Assembly: GCA_017301995.1 (NCBI GenBank)
Contig: JAFLEH010000018.1
Coordinates: forward strand, 62,001 to 126,000
DNA: 64,000 nt
Reading direction: 5' to 3'
From: Verrucomicrobiota bacterium
GTDB lineage: Bacteria; Verrucomicrobiota; Verrucomicrobiia; Verrucomicrobiales; Akkermansiaceae
Shown: one piece after another, positions 41,939 through 50,562 of the stretch
Numbering within the stretch: position 1 is the first letter of the stretch
How the letters are laid out: every line of letters begins with the position of its first letter
Notes under the pieces: generated by a model
What the model was told of the DNA's origin: nothing
Databases searched by the model: none
What the model saw: the letters and a program-made list of their open reading frames with translations, nothing else
Translations under genes and position numbers: made by a program

Positions 41939-44899
41939 TCATTTCCTCACCTCCGGATCGTCCGGCAGTTCCTCCATGGTCGGGTCCGTGGGGAGGTCTT
42001 CCATGGTGGGATCGGTGGGATTTCCGGGCAGGTCGATCACCGGGCCGCCGCCGGTGATCAACTGCCGGATGGCGTTTTTCAGTCCATCAGGCCAATCCAG
42101 GGTATCGGCGGTTTCGGGTTTCTCCCATTCCGGTTCGATCTCGACGAGCCGCAGGAAGTGAGTGGCCGCGTCCTCGGGGAATCCGGCCAGCGAGGCCGCC
42201 ACGGCTAACAAAAGACACGCGTTCTCCTCCTCCTCCTCGGTGAAGCCCACCCGCAGGCCGGCCAGCAGGAATTGATAGGCCCGGCCGTGGTTGCCGCTCA
42301 GCAGAGCGATCCAGCCCGCGCGCAGGGCGAACGCCGGATCGTCGCCGAAGCGGTTGATTCCGGTGGTTAGAATCTCCATCGCCTGCCCCGGATTGCCGAC
42401 CTCCATCGCGGTGTAGGCCGCCTCGGCGTAGTCGGCGGAAATGTGGTTTTCCACCGGATATTCGGTTAGGAGTTTCACCCACAGCGGATGGGCGGCGGCG
42501 TGGTGTTTCATCCGCGTTTCGGTGAGCGCTTCCACCCGCAGGCAGGGTTCGGGAGGGGCTCCCATGTCGCGGCCGCGTTTGGCGATTTGTTGGACCAACT
42601 CCGGATTTTCGGATTTGTCGGCCATCATCAGCGCGCCCTTGAGGCAGAGGTCCGCCAGCCTGCGCCTGCCGACCGCAATCCGGGTGGCGGGATCCAACAA
42701 TGCGGCGGCTCGCTTGGCGCGATCTTCGGGATCGGTGCCGGCGGTGACATCGTACACCCGCAAGGCATCGCGCAGGTCCTTGAGATGGGTCGCGTAAACC
42801 GGCCCGAAGTCCGCCTGTTCCCAGCCGTTCCAGTCCTGCAAGGCCCGCACTCTTGCCAGATCGGGAAACTCGTCGGGCCACAGCGCGAGCGCATCGGCGG
42901 GGCGTTTTTCCAACCATGCGACCCGCGATTCGGACAGAACGCGGAGAAACGGGGGAGGGGAATCGGCCACCCGGAGGCATTCGCGGATCCACGCCGGGTG
43001 CTTGGTTTCCAAGGCCAGGGCCAGCCCGGTGGCCATGGCCGGACCGTTTCCGCCGGTAGCGGTTAGAGCCGCGAATACCGCCGCTTCGTTACCGCTCGCG
43101 AAGACCTCCCGCATGCGCCGCTCGGCGAGCCATGGCGAATCATCGCCGGGCTTTATTTCGGTGGGACGGTTCCGCAGGGCCACCGCCTCGGATAGATCCT
43201 GGTGCCACCTCGAATCCCCGAGGTCCTGGCCGTGCTCTAGCCAGCGCGGCCAAGAGCGGCCGGTGGCATCCGCCCGCGCGAGGCGCTCCCACAGCGGCTG
43301 CCACGCCGCCGAGGGCGCGTGCCGTGGCAATAGCGTGCGTCCGGCCTGGACCATCCCGTCCGGATCCACGCCGGGAACCACTCCGGCCAAGCGCAGCGGA
43401 GCGAGTTTTTCCAACAACGCATTCCGCCCGACTCTATCAACGGTGACGACTTTTCCCTGTTCGGGATCCAGCCGCACACCCGTGAGCCAGGCGCACAAAT
43501 CCGCGGCCAGCGCCGGATTCGCGCGGTCTTTTCCGCCTTCGCCGGGCCGCGCCTGTGGCAGCCATCCGTGGCAGGCCACCCTGCCATCGGCGTTGCCGGT
43601 GATGACCGTGTCCTGCCCAAACGCCACGGCGGTTAGCTCGCCGGTTCCCCGCACCGGAGCGCGGACTCCATCCGAAAACCGGACGGCCCCGTCCGTGATC
43701 CGGACCATCGGCGGGTCCTCGGCCACCCCGTGGTCGCGTAGCAGGCTGTCCCACCAGGAAAGCCCCCGCGTCCACGGCGACTCCCACCACGAGGCATCCG
43801 CCGCTTCGTTGCCAACCCGCCAACTCACCGTCGGCGAATCGGTCGCCGTTCCCAAACCGAATTCCGCCACCTTCCGGCGGGGGGGCTGACCTTCGCCCGT
43901 GGCCCAGAGGCCGAAAACGACTTGGCCGTTTCCGCCGATCCGCGCCTGGAGGATGGCCGCCGGCGTTGCCGGGCGATGCACCACCACCGGTTCCACCGGG
44001 CTAACCGGCACCACGGCCACCGACCCGTCACGTAGCAGCACCCGCAGTTGCCGTTCGTCGAGCCAGGCGGAAACCGGCCGCGCCACTTCGGAGCCCACCG
44101 GATCCGAACTGCGGACGATTTCTCCGGTGCTCGCGTCGCGGATGCGCCAGACATGCCGTGTGGGATCGCCCGGCATCACTTCCGGGTGGGCGAAGATCAG
44201 TCCGCCCGGCGAGGTCGCCACCACCGCCTCAGGCGTGAGTTCCGGCGGGATCGCGCCGAGTTCCTTGAGCGGCTTGAGCGTTTTTCCGTCGCAAAGCAGT
44301 GTCGTCCGCGATTTTCCGCTGCCCCGCTGGAGAATCAGGGCGCGCTCCCTGGAGCCGGCGATCATCGTTGAAACGCCATCGCCTTGGGAGGGAAACAGAA
44401 CCGCGTCGATCTTCATCGCGCCCGTGTCCCAGCGGACCACCGTGTTGAAGGCATCGTCCAAACCGCGCTCGCCGAGGGCCACCCAGAGCGTGCCGGGAGC
44501 CGCGAATGCCAGTCGGTCCACCGGGATGCCATGGTCCAACTCCCATAGCGGAATCGGCCACCGCGATTTCGCCAACAAATCCGCGGTCTCGCGGGCCGCA
44601 TCGTCCAGTCCCGGATCGGCCTGCCACGCGGAAACCGCCCACGCCAGCGCCTCGTCGAGTGCGTTTGCCCGACGGCATTCCCGCGCCTGGGCCAGCCGCG
44701 CCACCGCCAACTGCCGGGAAATCCCCGCCGTTTCCCCCGCCGCGGCCGCCGGACGTTCCTCGCGGACCGTTTGCTCCTGTTTCTCGCAGCCCGACGACAA
44801 GGCCGCCGCCACGGCGCACGAAACCAGCCACGGCAGACGGAGTCCGGCCGTGGCAGACGGAGCGTTGGCGCGATGGAATCGGAAACTCGGCACGGGCAT
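41939..44899 (-). CDS. Large lipoprotein with WD-like and TPR-like regions
   Basis: The protein has 986 residues. The start MPVPSFRFHRANAPS leads to a hydrophobic segment (LVSCAVAAALSSGC) with lipobox SSGC, Cys38. Residues ~100-500 have recurring strand motifs ending in W/R and Asp pairs, e.g. HVWRIRDASTGEIVRSSD and ITGNADGRVACHGWLPQ, resembling a WD40-type propeller. The C-terminal third is helical, with TPR-like AMEILTTGINRFGDDPAFAL and ALRAGWIALLSGNHGRAYQ. The extreme C-terminus has two copies of PTDPTME(D/E)LP. A GTG eight codons upstream is also in frame. No homologue is named. Confidence 0.75.
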   Translation of the reverse strand: MPVPSFRFHRANAPSATAGLRLPWLVSCAVAAALSSGCEKQEQTVREERPAAAAGETAGISRQLAVARLAQARECRRANALDEALAWAVSAWQADPGLDDAARETADLLAKSRWPIPLWELDHGIPVDRLAFAAPGTLWVALGERGLDDAFNTVVRWDTGAMKIDAVLFPSQGDGVSTMIAGSRERALILQRGSGKSRTTLLCDGKTLKPLKELGAIPPELTPEAVVATSPGGLIFAHPEVMPGDPTRHVWRIRDASTGEIVRSSDPVGSEVARPVSAWLDERQLRVLLRDGSVAVVPVSPVEPVVVHRPATPAAILQARIGGNGQVVFGLWATGEGQPPRRKVAEFGLGTATDSPTVSWRVGNEAADASWWESPWTRGLSWWDSLLRDHGVAEDPPMVRITDGAVRFSDGVRAPVRGTGELTAVAFGQDTVITGNADGRVACHGWLPQARPGEGGKDRANPALAADLCAWLTGVRLDPEQGKVVTVDRVGRNALLEKLAPLRLAGVVPGVDPDGMVQAGRTLLPRHAPSAAWQPLWERLARADATGRSWPRWLEHGQDLGDSRWHQDLSEAVALRNRPTEIKPGDDSPWLAERRMREVFASGNEAAVFAALTATGGNGPAMATGLALALETKHPAWIRECLRVADSPPPFLRVLSESRVAWLEKRPADALALWPDEFPDLARVRALQDWNGWEQADFGPVYATHLKDLRDALRVYDVTAGTDPEDRAKRAAALLDPATRIAVGRRRLADLCLKGALMMADKSENPELVQQIAKRGRDMGAPPEPCLRVEALTETRMKHHAAAHPLWVKLLTEYPVENHISADYAEAAYTAMEVGNPGQAMEILTTGINRFGDDPAFALRAGWIALLSGNHGRAYQFLLAGLRVGFTEEEEENACLLLAVAASLAGFPEDAATHFLRLVEIEPEWEKPETADTLDWPDGLKNAIRQLITGGGPVIDLPGNPTDPTMEDLPTDPTMEELPDDPEVRK

Positions 44900-45019
44900 G
44901 GCCTGCTGCCCCAATAACGCCACCGATCGGCCGTCCTGTCAGTCCAATTCGGCGTTTCCGCCGATCCCGGACGGATGCGGGATTGCCAGTTCCGGCGCAT
45001 GCCACCATAGTCCGCCGCC

Positions 45020-45919
45020 TTGTCCGCCACGCCACCCACCCGCGAATCGTCCCGCTCCGGCATTGTTTCCGCCGTGGCCGCGTTTTTCCTGTGGGGCGTG
45101 CTGCCGCTTTACTGGAAGCAGCTCGATTTTCTCCCGCCCGGCACGATTGTGGCGCAGCGGACGGTTTGGTCGCTGGTGCTGCTGGTGCCGCTGCTTGCGT
45201 GGAGCGGCGATCTGTCGCGCACGTTCCGCAAACTCCGCGACCCCCGCACGGCCGGTTGGCATCTGCTATCCGGAGCGCTGCTTTCCGGAAACTGGCTGCT
45301 CTACGTGTGGGCCACTCTCAACGGACGGATCATCGAGGCCTCGCTCGGCTATTATCTCAATCCGTTTTTCAACATGCTCTTCGGCACCCTGTGGTTTCAC
45401 GAACGCCACAGCCGCCTCCAACTCACCGCCATCGCCCTCGCGTTGTCCGGAGTGCTGCTCCAGATTCCGGCGGTCGGGCATTTCCCGTGGGTGGCGCTGG
45501 TCCTCGCCCTGTCGTTCGCGCTTTACGCCGTGGTTAGGAAACGCGCGCCACTCGGAGCGCTGGCCGGACTCACCGTGGAAACCACGCTGCTCGCCCCGCT
45601 GGCCGCCGCATGGCTGGCGCTCGGCGGACCTCCGGGAAACGCGTTCGGCGGATCTCCCGGACAATTCCTGCTGGTGGCCGGCACCGGACTGGCCACCGTC
45701 CTGCCGCTGCTGTGCTTCGGCCATGCCACCCGGCGCCTCCGTCTAACCACCCTCGGCATTCTCCAATTCCTCGGCCCCACGCTCCAGTTCCTCATCGGCT
45801 GGCGCTACTACGGCGAACCCATGACCCTCCCCAGACTGCTTTCCTTCGCCCTCATCTGGCTCGCCGTCGCGCTCTATGCCGCCACCGCCCTGAGGACCGC
45901 GAAACGCGCCGGCCCGTAG
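45020..45919 (+). CDS. rarD: EamA-family transporter RarD
   Basis: The protein has 299 residues with about ten membrane helices. The RarD signature is visible: FFLWGVLPLYWKQLDFLPPG, IVAQRTVWSLVLLVPLL, GNWLLYVWATLNGRIIEAS, LGYYLNPFFNMLFGTLWFHE and LQFLGPTLQFLIGW. RarD proteins are drug/metabolite-superfamily permeases whose substrate is mostly unknown. The start appears to be TTG (TTG-TCC-GCC); no ATG precedes the first helix. The gene ends in the convergent inverted repeat with uvrB. Confidence 0.9.
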   Translation: MSATPPTRESSRSGIVSAVAAFFLWGVLPLYWKQLDFLPPGTIVAQRTVWSLVLLVPLLAWSGDLSRTFRKLRDPRTAGWHLLSGALLSGNWLLYVWATLNGRIIEASLGYYLNPFFNMLFGTLWFHERHSRLQLTAIALALSGVLLQIPAVGHFPWVALVLALSFALYAVVRKRAPLGALAGLTVETTLLAPLAAAWLALGGPPGNAFGGSPGQFLLVAGTGLATVLPLLCFGHATRRLRLTTLGILQFLGPTLQFLIGWRYYGEPMTLPRLLSFALIWLAVALYAATALRTAKRAGP

Positions 45920-45985
45920 CCGCCTTCATGCGAAGGTGGCCCGGGGGCAGACGGAAGGGCACGCTCTTACGGGCGCGGCTACGGG
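45913..45985. repeat. Inverted repeat spanning the rarD and uvrB stop codons
   Basis: CCCGTAGCCGC (45913-45923) and GCGGCTACGGG (45975-45985) are perfect 11-bp inverted arms around 51 bases. The TAG stops of both convergent genes lie inside the arms. It could serve as a bidirectional terminator or be a copy of a dispersed REP-like element. Confidence 0.6.
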
Positions 45986-48165
45986 GTGGGTTTCCGTTTG
46001 CCTTTGCCCTTGGCGTAGGACACGGGGGCGGGTGGGGGAGGTGGCGGGGAGTCGTTTTTCAGGGCCTGGATCTGGTCGCGCAGGTGGGCGGCGCGCTCGA
46101 ATTCGAGGCGCGACGCGGCCTCGCGCATTTCCCCCTCCAGCTCGGCGATGACGCGCAATTTGTCGTAGGTTTCCTCGCTGTCGGCCACGATGGAGGCGTT
46201 GAGATGCTCGGCGTATTCGCGTTCCTTCTCGAACGTGTGGAGGCTTTGCTGGACCGCGCGTTTGACGCTTTGCGGGGTGATGCCGTGCTCCTCGTTGTGC
46301 GCGATCTGGCGGCTGCGGCGGTGCTCGGTGACGTCCAACAAGCGCTGGATGGAATCGGTGACCACATCGCAGAACAGCACGCACTCGCCGTGGAGATGGC
46401 GCGCGGCGCGTCCGGCGGTCTGGATCAGCGAGGTCTCGTTGCGGAGGAAGCCCTCTTTGTCGGCATCGAGGATGCAAACCAGCGAAACCTCGGGCAGATC
46501 CAGCCCCTCGCGGAGCAGGTTGATGCCCACCAGAATATCAAATCCGGCGGCCCGCAGTTGCCGGAGAATCTCCACGCGCTCGATGGCGTCGATGTCCGAA
46601 TGGAGGTACCGCACTTTCAATCCGGTGCCGCGGAGGTATTCGCTGAGGTCTTCGGCGGTTTTCTTGGTTAGAGTGGTGACCAGCACCCGCTCCTTGCGCT
46701 CCACCCGCTGGCGGCAGAGCTCGATCGTTTCGTCGATCTGCCCCGCCAACGGGCGCAGGATGACCTTGGGATCCACCAGACCGGTGGGGCGGATGATCTG
46801 TTCGACCACCAGCGGCACGCCACGTTTGTTAGGATCGAACGCCTCCACCGGCTCGTCGTTTCCGCTGGGAACCACCCGTAGCCGGCGCATCGCGGCGGGC
46901 GCGGGCCGGCCGTTCTCCAGCTTGGTTTGGACGGGAACGAAGGTTTTCACCTCGGGGCGCGAGTTGAGCAGTTCGAACGGTCCCGGCGTGGCGGAAACAT
47001 AGACCCGCTGGTGGGTCATCCGCATGAATTCGTCGAAGCGCAGCGGGCGGTTGTCCAGCGCGCTGGGCAGGCGGAATCCGTGCTCAACCAGCACCGTCTT
47101 GCGGCTGCGGTCGCCCTCAAACATGCCGCCGATCTGCGGGATGGTGGCGTGGCTTTCGTCGATCAAAAGAAGGAATTCGCCGGGAAAGAAATCCAACAGT
47201 GTGCTGGGCCGCGACCCCGGCTCGCGTCCGGCGAGGTGGCGCGAGTAGTTCTCGATGCCCTGGCAGAATCCCATTTCCCGCATCATCTCCAGATCGTATT
47301 CGGTGCGCATCTTGATGCGCTGCGCCTCCACCAGTTTGCCTTTTTTCTCGAAGGCCGCCACGGACTCCTCCATTTCCCGCCGGATCGCCACCGTGGCGGT
47401 GCGCAGCTTGTCGGCCGGCGTCACGAACTGCTTGGCCGGATAGAACGTGTGGTGGTCCAGCCGCTCGATCACCGCGCCGGTTAGGGTGTTGATGCTGGTG
47501 ATGCGGTCGATTGTGTCGTCGAAAAACTCCACCCGGATCGCGGTGGTGTCCAGATAGGCCGGATGGACTTCCACAACATCGCCGCGGACCCGGAATTTCC
47601 CGCGGCCGAAGGCGATGTCGTTGCGCTCGAAAAGCATCGTGACGAGGGATTCCAGAAACGCCTCGCGGTCGAGCTGCTGCCCGGTGCGGACGGGTACCAT
47701 CATGTTTTCGTAATCGTCCGGCGATCCGAGGCCGTAGATGCAGGAAACGGAGGCGACCACGATCACGTCGTCGCGGGTGAGCACGGATCCCATCGCGGAG
47801 AGGCGGAGGCGCTCGATCTCGTCGTTGATGGAGGAATCTTTCTCGATGTAGGTGTCGCTGCGGGCGATGTAGGCTTCCGGCTGATAGTAGTCGAAGTAGG
47901 AAACGAAATACTCGACCGCGTTGCGGGGAAAAAACGTCTTGAACTCCGAGAAAAGCTGGGCCGCGAGGGTTTTGTTGTGGCTGAGGATGAGCGCCGGGCG
48001 GCCGTGGCGCGCGATCAGGTTGGCCATGGTGAAGGTCTTGCCCGAGCCGGTCACACCTAACAACGTCTGGTGCCGGTTGCCGGCCGCGAGCGACTTGGCG
48101 AGCTTGTCGATCGCCTGTCGCTGGTCGCCCTGCGGACGGTAGTCGCTGACCAATTCGAATGCCAT
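45979..48165 (-). CDS. uvrB: Excinuclease ABC subunit B
   Basis: The protein has 728 residues, longer than the usual ~660-680. It has Walker A GVTGSGKTFTMANLI, the beta-hairpin region YFVSYFDYYQPEAYIARSD, LRLSAMGSVLTRDDVIVVAS, LLIDESHATIPQIGGM, and the late helicase motifs VLVTTLTKKTAEDLSEYL and GINLLREGLDLPEVSLVCIL. It ends with a UVR domain (LEGEMREAASRLEFERAAHL). An insertion of ~45 residues lies at about 400-450, between SATPGPFELL and VVEQIIRPTGLVDP. UvrB verifies damage and recruits UvrC in nucleotide excision repair. Confidence 0.97.
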   Translation of the reverse strand: MAFELVSDYRPQGDQRQAIDKLAKSLAAGNRHQTLLGVTGSGKTFTMANLIARHGRPALILSHNKTLAAQLFSEFKTFFPRNAVEYFVSYFDYYQPEAYIARSDTYIEKDSSINDEIERLRLSAMGSVLTRDDVIVVASVSCIYGLGSPDDYENMMVPVRTGQQLDREAFLESLVTMLFERNDIAFGRGKFRVRGDVVEVHPAYLDTTAIRVEFFDDTIDRITSINTLTGAVIERLDHHTFYPAKQFVTPADKLRTATVAIRREMEESVAAFEKKGKLVEAQRIKMRTEYDLEMMREMGFCQGIENYSRHLAGREPGSRPSTLLDFFPGEFLLLIDESHATIPQIGGMFEGDRSRKTVLVEHGFRLPSALDNRPLRFDEFMRMTHQRVYVSATPGPFELLNSRPEVKTFVPVQTKLENGRPAPAAMRRLRVVPSGNDEPVEAFDPNKRGVPLVVEQIIRPTGLVDPKVILRPLAGQIDETIELCRQRVERKERVLVTTLTKKTAEDLSEYLRGTGLKVRYLHSDIDAIERVEILRQLRAAGFDILVGINLLREGLDLPEVSLVCILDADKEGFLRNETSLIQTAGRAARHLHGECVLFCDVVTDSIQRLLDVTEHRRSRQIAHNEEHGITPQSVKRAVQQSLHTFEKEREYAEHLNASIVADSEETYDKLRVIAELEGEMREAASRLEFERAAHLRDQIQALKNDSPPPPPPAPVSYAKGKGKRKPTP

Positions 48166-48256
48166 GTGGCGGACGTTCTAGCCCGGCCGCGGACGTTTTG
48201 CAAGCGCCCGCCGCATTCCGCCGGCGGAGTTGGTTTGATAGAACGCGCGGATTCCG

Positions 48257-48967
48257 TTAGCCTTCGCGCGGTTGGCGGCCCACCGCCTCGGCGATCACGC
48301 GAGCCACGGCCGCGGCGGAGAGCCGCGCGGTGTTGATCACCAGATCGTAAAGCAGCGGATCGTCGATGTCGGCGTGGAAGTGGTCCTTGATGTAGCGGTT
48401 GCGGGCCAGATCGCCCTTGTGGACGACGTCGCGGGCGGCTTTGGCGTCGATGCCGTTGCGTTCCATGATTTTTCCAACGCGGACGTCGATGGGAGCGATC
48501 AGGCGGACATGGAAGGTGTTGGCCAGATCGCGGGTGATGATATTGGCACCCCGGCCGATCAGGATCACGTGTCCGAGTTCCGCGAGGTGGCGGATGGTTT
48601 CGCTGGTCTTCTGCAGCAGCGTGCGGGAACTCGGGTGGAGCCCGAGGATTTCCTCGATCGCGTCCTGCACGGCCGAAACGCGGTCTTCGGGCATGAATTT
48701 CGCGACTTCCGGGGGCAGGCGGTGATCTTCAATCACCCGTGCGACGAGGTTCCGGTCGAAGACCGTCCACGGGGCGCGGTCTTTTGGGGCTCGCTCCGGA
48801 AGGATTCGGACGAGCGTTTCGGCCACCTCTTTCACGCCGCAACCGGTTTGTCGCGAAAGGCTGATGGCCGGTTGGACGTTCGGGTCCGGGAGCCAGTGGC
48901 TGCCGTGGGCGCTGAGGTCGCACTGGATGAATGAAAGGCATTTGTCCACATGGGTTCCGATGTTCAT
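48257..48967 (-). CDS. Cytidylate kinase-like family protein
   Basis: The protein has 236 residues. The P-loop-like segment AISLSRQTGCGVKEVAETL and the later WTVFDRNLVARVIEDHRLP, HVILIGRGANIITRDL and FHVRLIAPIDVRVGKIMER match the cytidylate-kinase-like family (PF13189), whose substrate is mostly unknown. The closing YDLVINTARLSAAAVARVI is also typical. The start is supported by a canonical AAAGGAGAC Shine-Dalgarno site just upstream (minus strand), one of the few in this window. Confidence 0.9.
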   Translation of the reverse strand: MNIGTHVDKCLSFIQCDLSAHGSHWLPDPNVQPAISLSRQTGCGVKEVAETLVRILPERAPKDRAPWTVFDRNLVARVIEDHRLPPEVAKFMPEDRVSAVQDAIEEILGLHPSSRTLLQKTSETIRHLAELGHVILIGRGANIITRDLANTFHVRLIAPIDVRVGKIMERNGIDAKAARDVVHKGDLARNRYIKDHFHADIDDPLLYDLVINTARLSAAAVARVIAEAVGRQPREG

Positions 48968-49456
48968 GGCGTCTCCTTTCCAATTGGATGGTTCCTGCCG
49001 GAAACGGCGCGCGTCAGACGACCGACGCGGGTTCGCATTTCGTGGCGGTACCGGGAAGCTACCACGGTTTCGGCAAGGTGCAAACGGAGGAAACGGGTTA
49101 TCCATGGCGGATTTTCGCACGGTTCCCAAAGACCGTTGGACCCCTGTTGGCAGCGGACGGCTATCAACCGCTGAAACACTGGGAACTCGGCGGTTTTCGG
49201 CGGTTTATCCCGCCTTCCGGCGGTCCCCCTTCGGGTCTGCCGCTTCGCGCCAGTCTATCTCGCGTCCGCTCGGTTCAGCGGGAAACCGGGCTTCCAAACC
49301 ACCTTGAAGTTCGGATTTCGGGACAAGTCCGCCGTGCCGCGGCATGGGGTCCGGAATCAGGGATATTGACAGGCGCCGGGTGGGTTGCCTAGCCTGCGGT
49401 CCCGCGCCGTGGGATGAACCGGCGGCCGGATTTGCCAATCAACCAATCCAGATACC
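48968..49456 (+). promoter_or_regulatory. Divergent intergenic region with ppnP promoter
   Basis: 489 bases with no convincing gene. A promoter for ppnP is likely at TTGACA (49366-49371), 18 bases, TAGCCT (49390-49395). The rest is GC-rich with no other clear site. Confidence 0.45.
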
Positions 49457-49771
49457 ATGAAATTCGAAAACGTCTCCGTCGATGCCAAAGCGAACGTCTA
49501 TTTTGACGGCCGGGTGGTTTCCCACTCGGTGTATTTTCCCGATGGCAGCAAGAAGACGCTCGGTTTGATCCAGGCGGGTGAGTACCACTTCGGCACGGCC
49601 GCGGCGGAGCGGATGGAGATCGTGGCGGGGGCCTGCGGTGTCGTGATGGACGGCACCGGGGAGAAGTTGGAGATCACCGCGGGCGGCGCGTTCGACGTGC
49701 CGGCCAACAGCGGATTCACGATCACGGTGGGCGAGGGGATTTGCGAGTACGTGTGCTCGTTCCTGCCCTGA
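49457..49771 (+). CDS. ppnP: Pyrimidine/purine nucleoside phosphorylase PpnP
   Basis: The protein has 104 residues, the full length of the PpnP (DUF1255, formerly YaiE) family. Motifs: FENVSVDAKANVYFDGRVVS, HSVYFPDGSKKTLGLIQ, GEYHFGTAAAERMEIVAG and FDVPANSGFTITVGEGICEY. This is a single cupin-fold domain that splits nucleosides with phosphate. It ends one base before the convergent SHD1 gene. Confidence 0.96.
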   Translation: MKFENVSVDAKANVYFDGRVVSHSVYFPDGSKKTLGLIQAGEYHFGTAAAERMEIVAGACGVVMDGTGEKLEITAGGAFDVPANSGFTITVGEGICEYVCSFLP

Positions 49772-49772
49772 C

Positions 49773-50516
49773 TCAGGGCAGCGGTACCGGGGCCACTTCC
49801 CGCTGGGTGAAGCGCACCACGGCGGTGAAACCGTCGGTATCCCGCGCGGTGCCCAGCAGGATGCTGCCGCCGCCTTCCCAGCGCCACAGGTGGCTGGCGA
49901 GAAACGCGCCTTCGGTTAGCTGCGCGGAATCCGGATAGGGAGCGGCCTGGACCGGCTTGCCGTAGAGCGAGGTGAGGAGCTTGATCAGCTCGGTCCAGCA
50001 GTTCTTGATCTTGCTTCCATAGGCCGATTCACCCATCGCGTGGGTCTGTAGCGAGAGTTCGCTGAGGTGGCCGTCTTCGGTCCAGTCGAAATAGAGCATG
50101 CACGGCAGGCCTCCCACGTCCTTGCGGGTGCGGAACACGCCATTGAGACCGAGGCGACCCAGATAGGTTTCGTCGGCGGTCATCTCGACGAACTTGCTCT
50201 CCTTGAGCTTGGCGAGGACCTGCTGGCGGGTGTCGCCGAAGCAAAGGCTGTCGAAAACCGCGTTGCCGGGAGGTTTGTTAGCCGGTTTGGCGCCTGCCGA
50301 CGGATGGTTGGCATCCAGCCACTTGCGGTCGTCCGGGTGAAGCTTGTCGAGCGCCATCGTGAACACCTTCCCGTCGGTTCGGCGGATGGTCACTTTGTCG
50401 TCCGTGCGGGAAACGAATTCCCCTTGGATCGAGCGGGTCCCGTCCGGATCCTTCCACGGCCGCGGGGCGGCGGCGGTGATTCCGGTTAGAACGAGCAGAA
50501 GGGCCAGTGTGCGCAT
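49773..50516 (-). CDS. Exported protein with SHD1-like domain
   Basis: The protein has 247 residues. A signal peptide spans ~1-16 (MRTLALLLVLTGITAA). Residues ~18-70 have RPWKDPDGTRSIQGEFVSRT, then TIRRTDGKVFTMALDKL and HPDDRKWL, the pattern of the SHD1 (SLA1 homology 1) domain common in verrucomicrobial and planctomycete exported proteins. The remaining domain (FGDTRQQVLAKLKESKFVEM, LSELSLQTHAMGESAYGSK, FLASHLWRWEGGGSILLG) is of unknown function. Confidence 0.8.
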   Translation of the reverse strand: MRTLALLLVLTGITAAAPRPWKDPDGTRSIQGEFVSRTDDKVTIRRTDGKVFTMALDKLHPDDRKWLDANHPSAGAKPANKPPGNAVFDSLCFGDTRQQVLAKLKESKFVEMTADETYLGRLGLNGVFRTRKDVGGLPCMLYFDWTEDGHLSELSLQTHAMGESAYGSKIKNCWTELIKLLTSLYGKPVQAAPYPDSAQLTEGAFLASHLWRWEGGGSILLGTARDTDGFTAVVRFTQREVAPVPLP

Positions 50517-50562
50517 GGGCGGAATACGTGTTTAGGGATCTATCCTTTCTCGGGAGTTAGGT

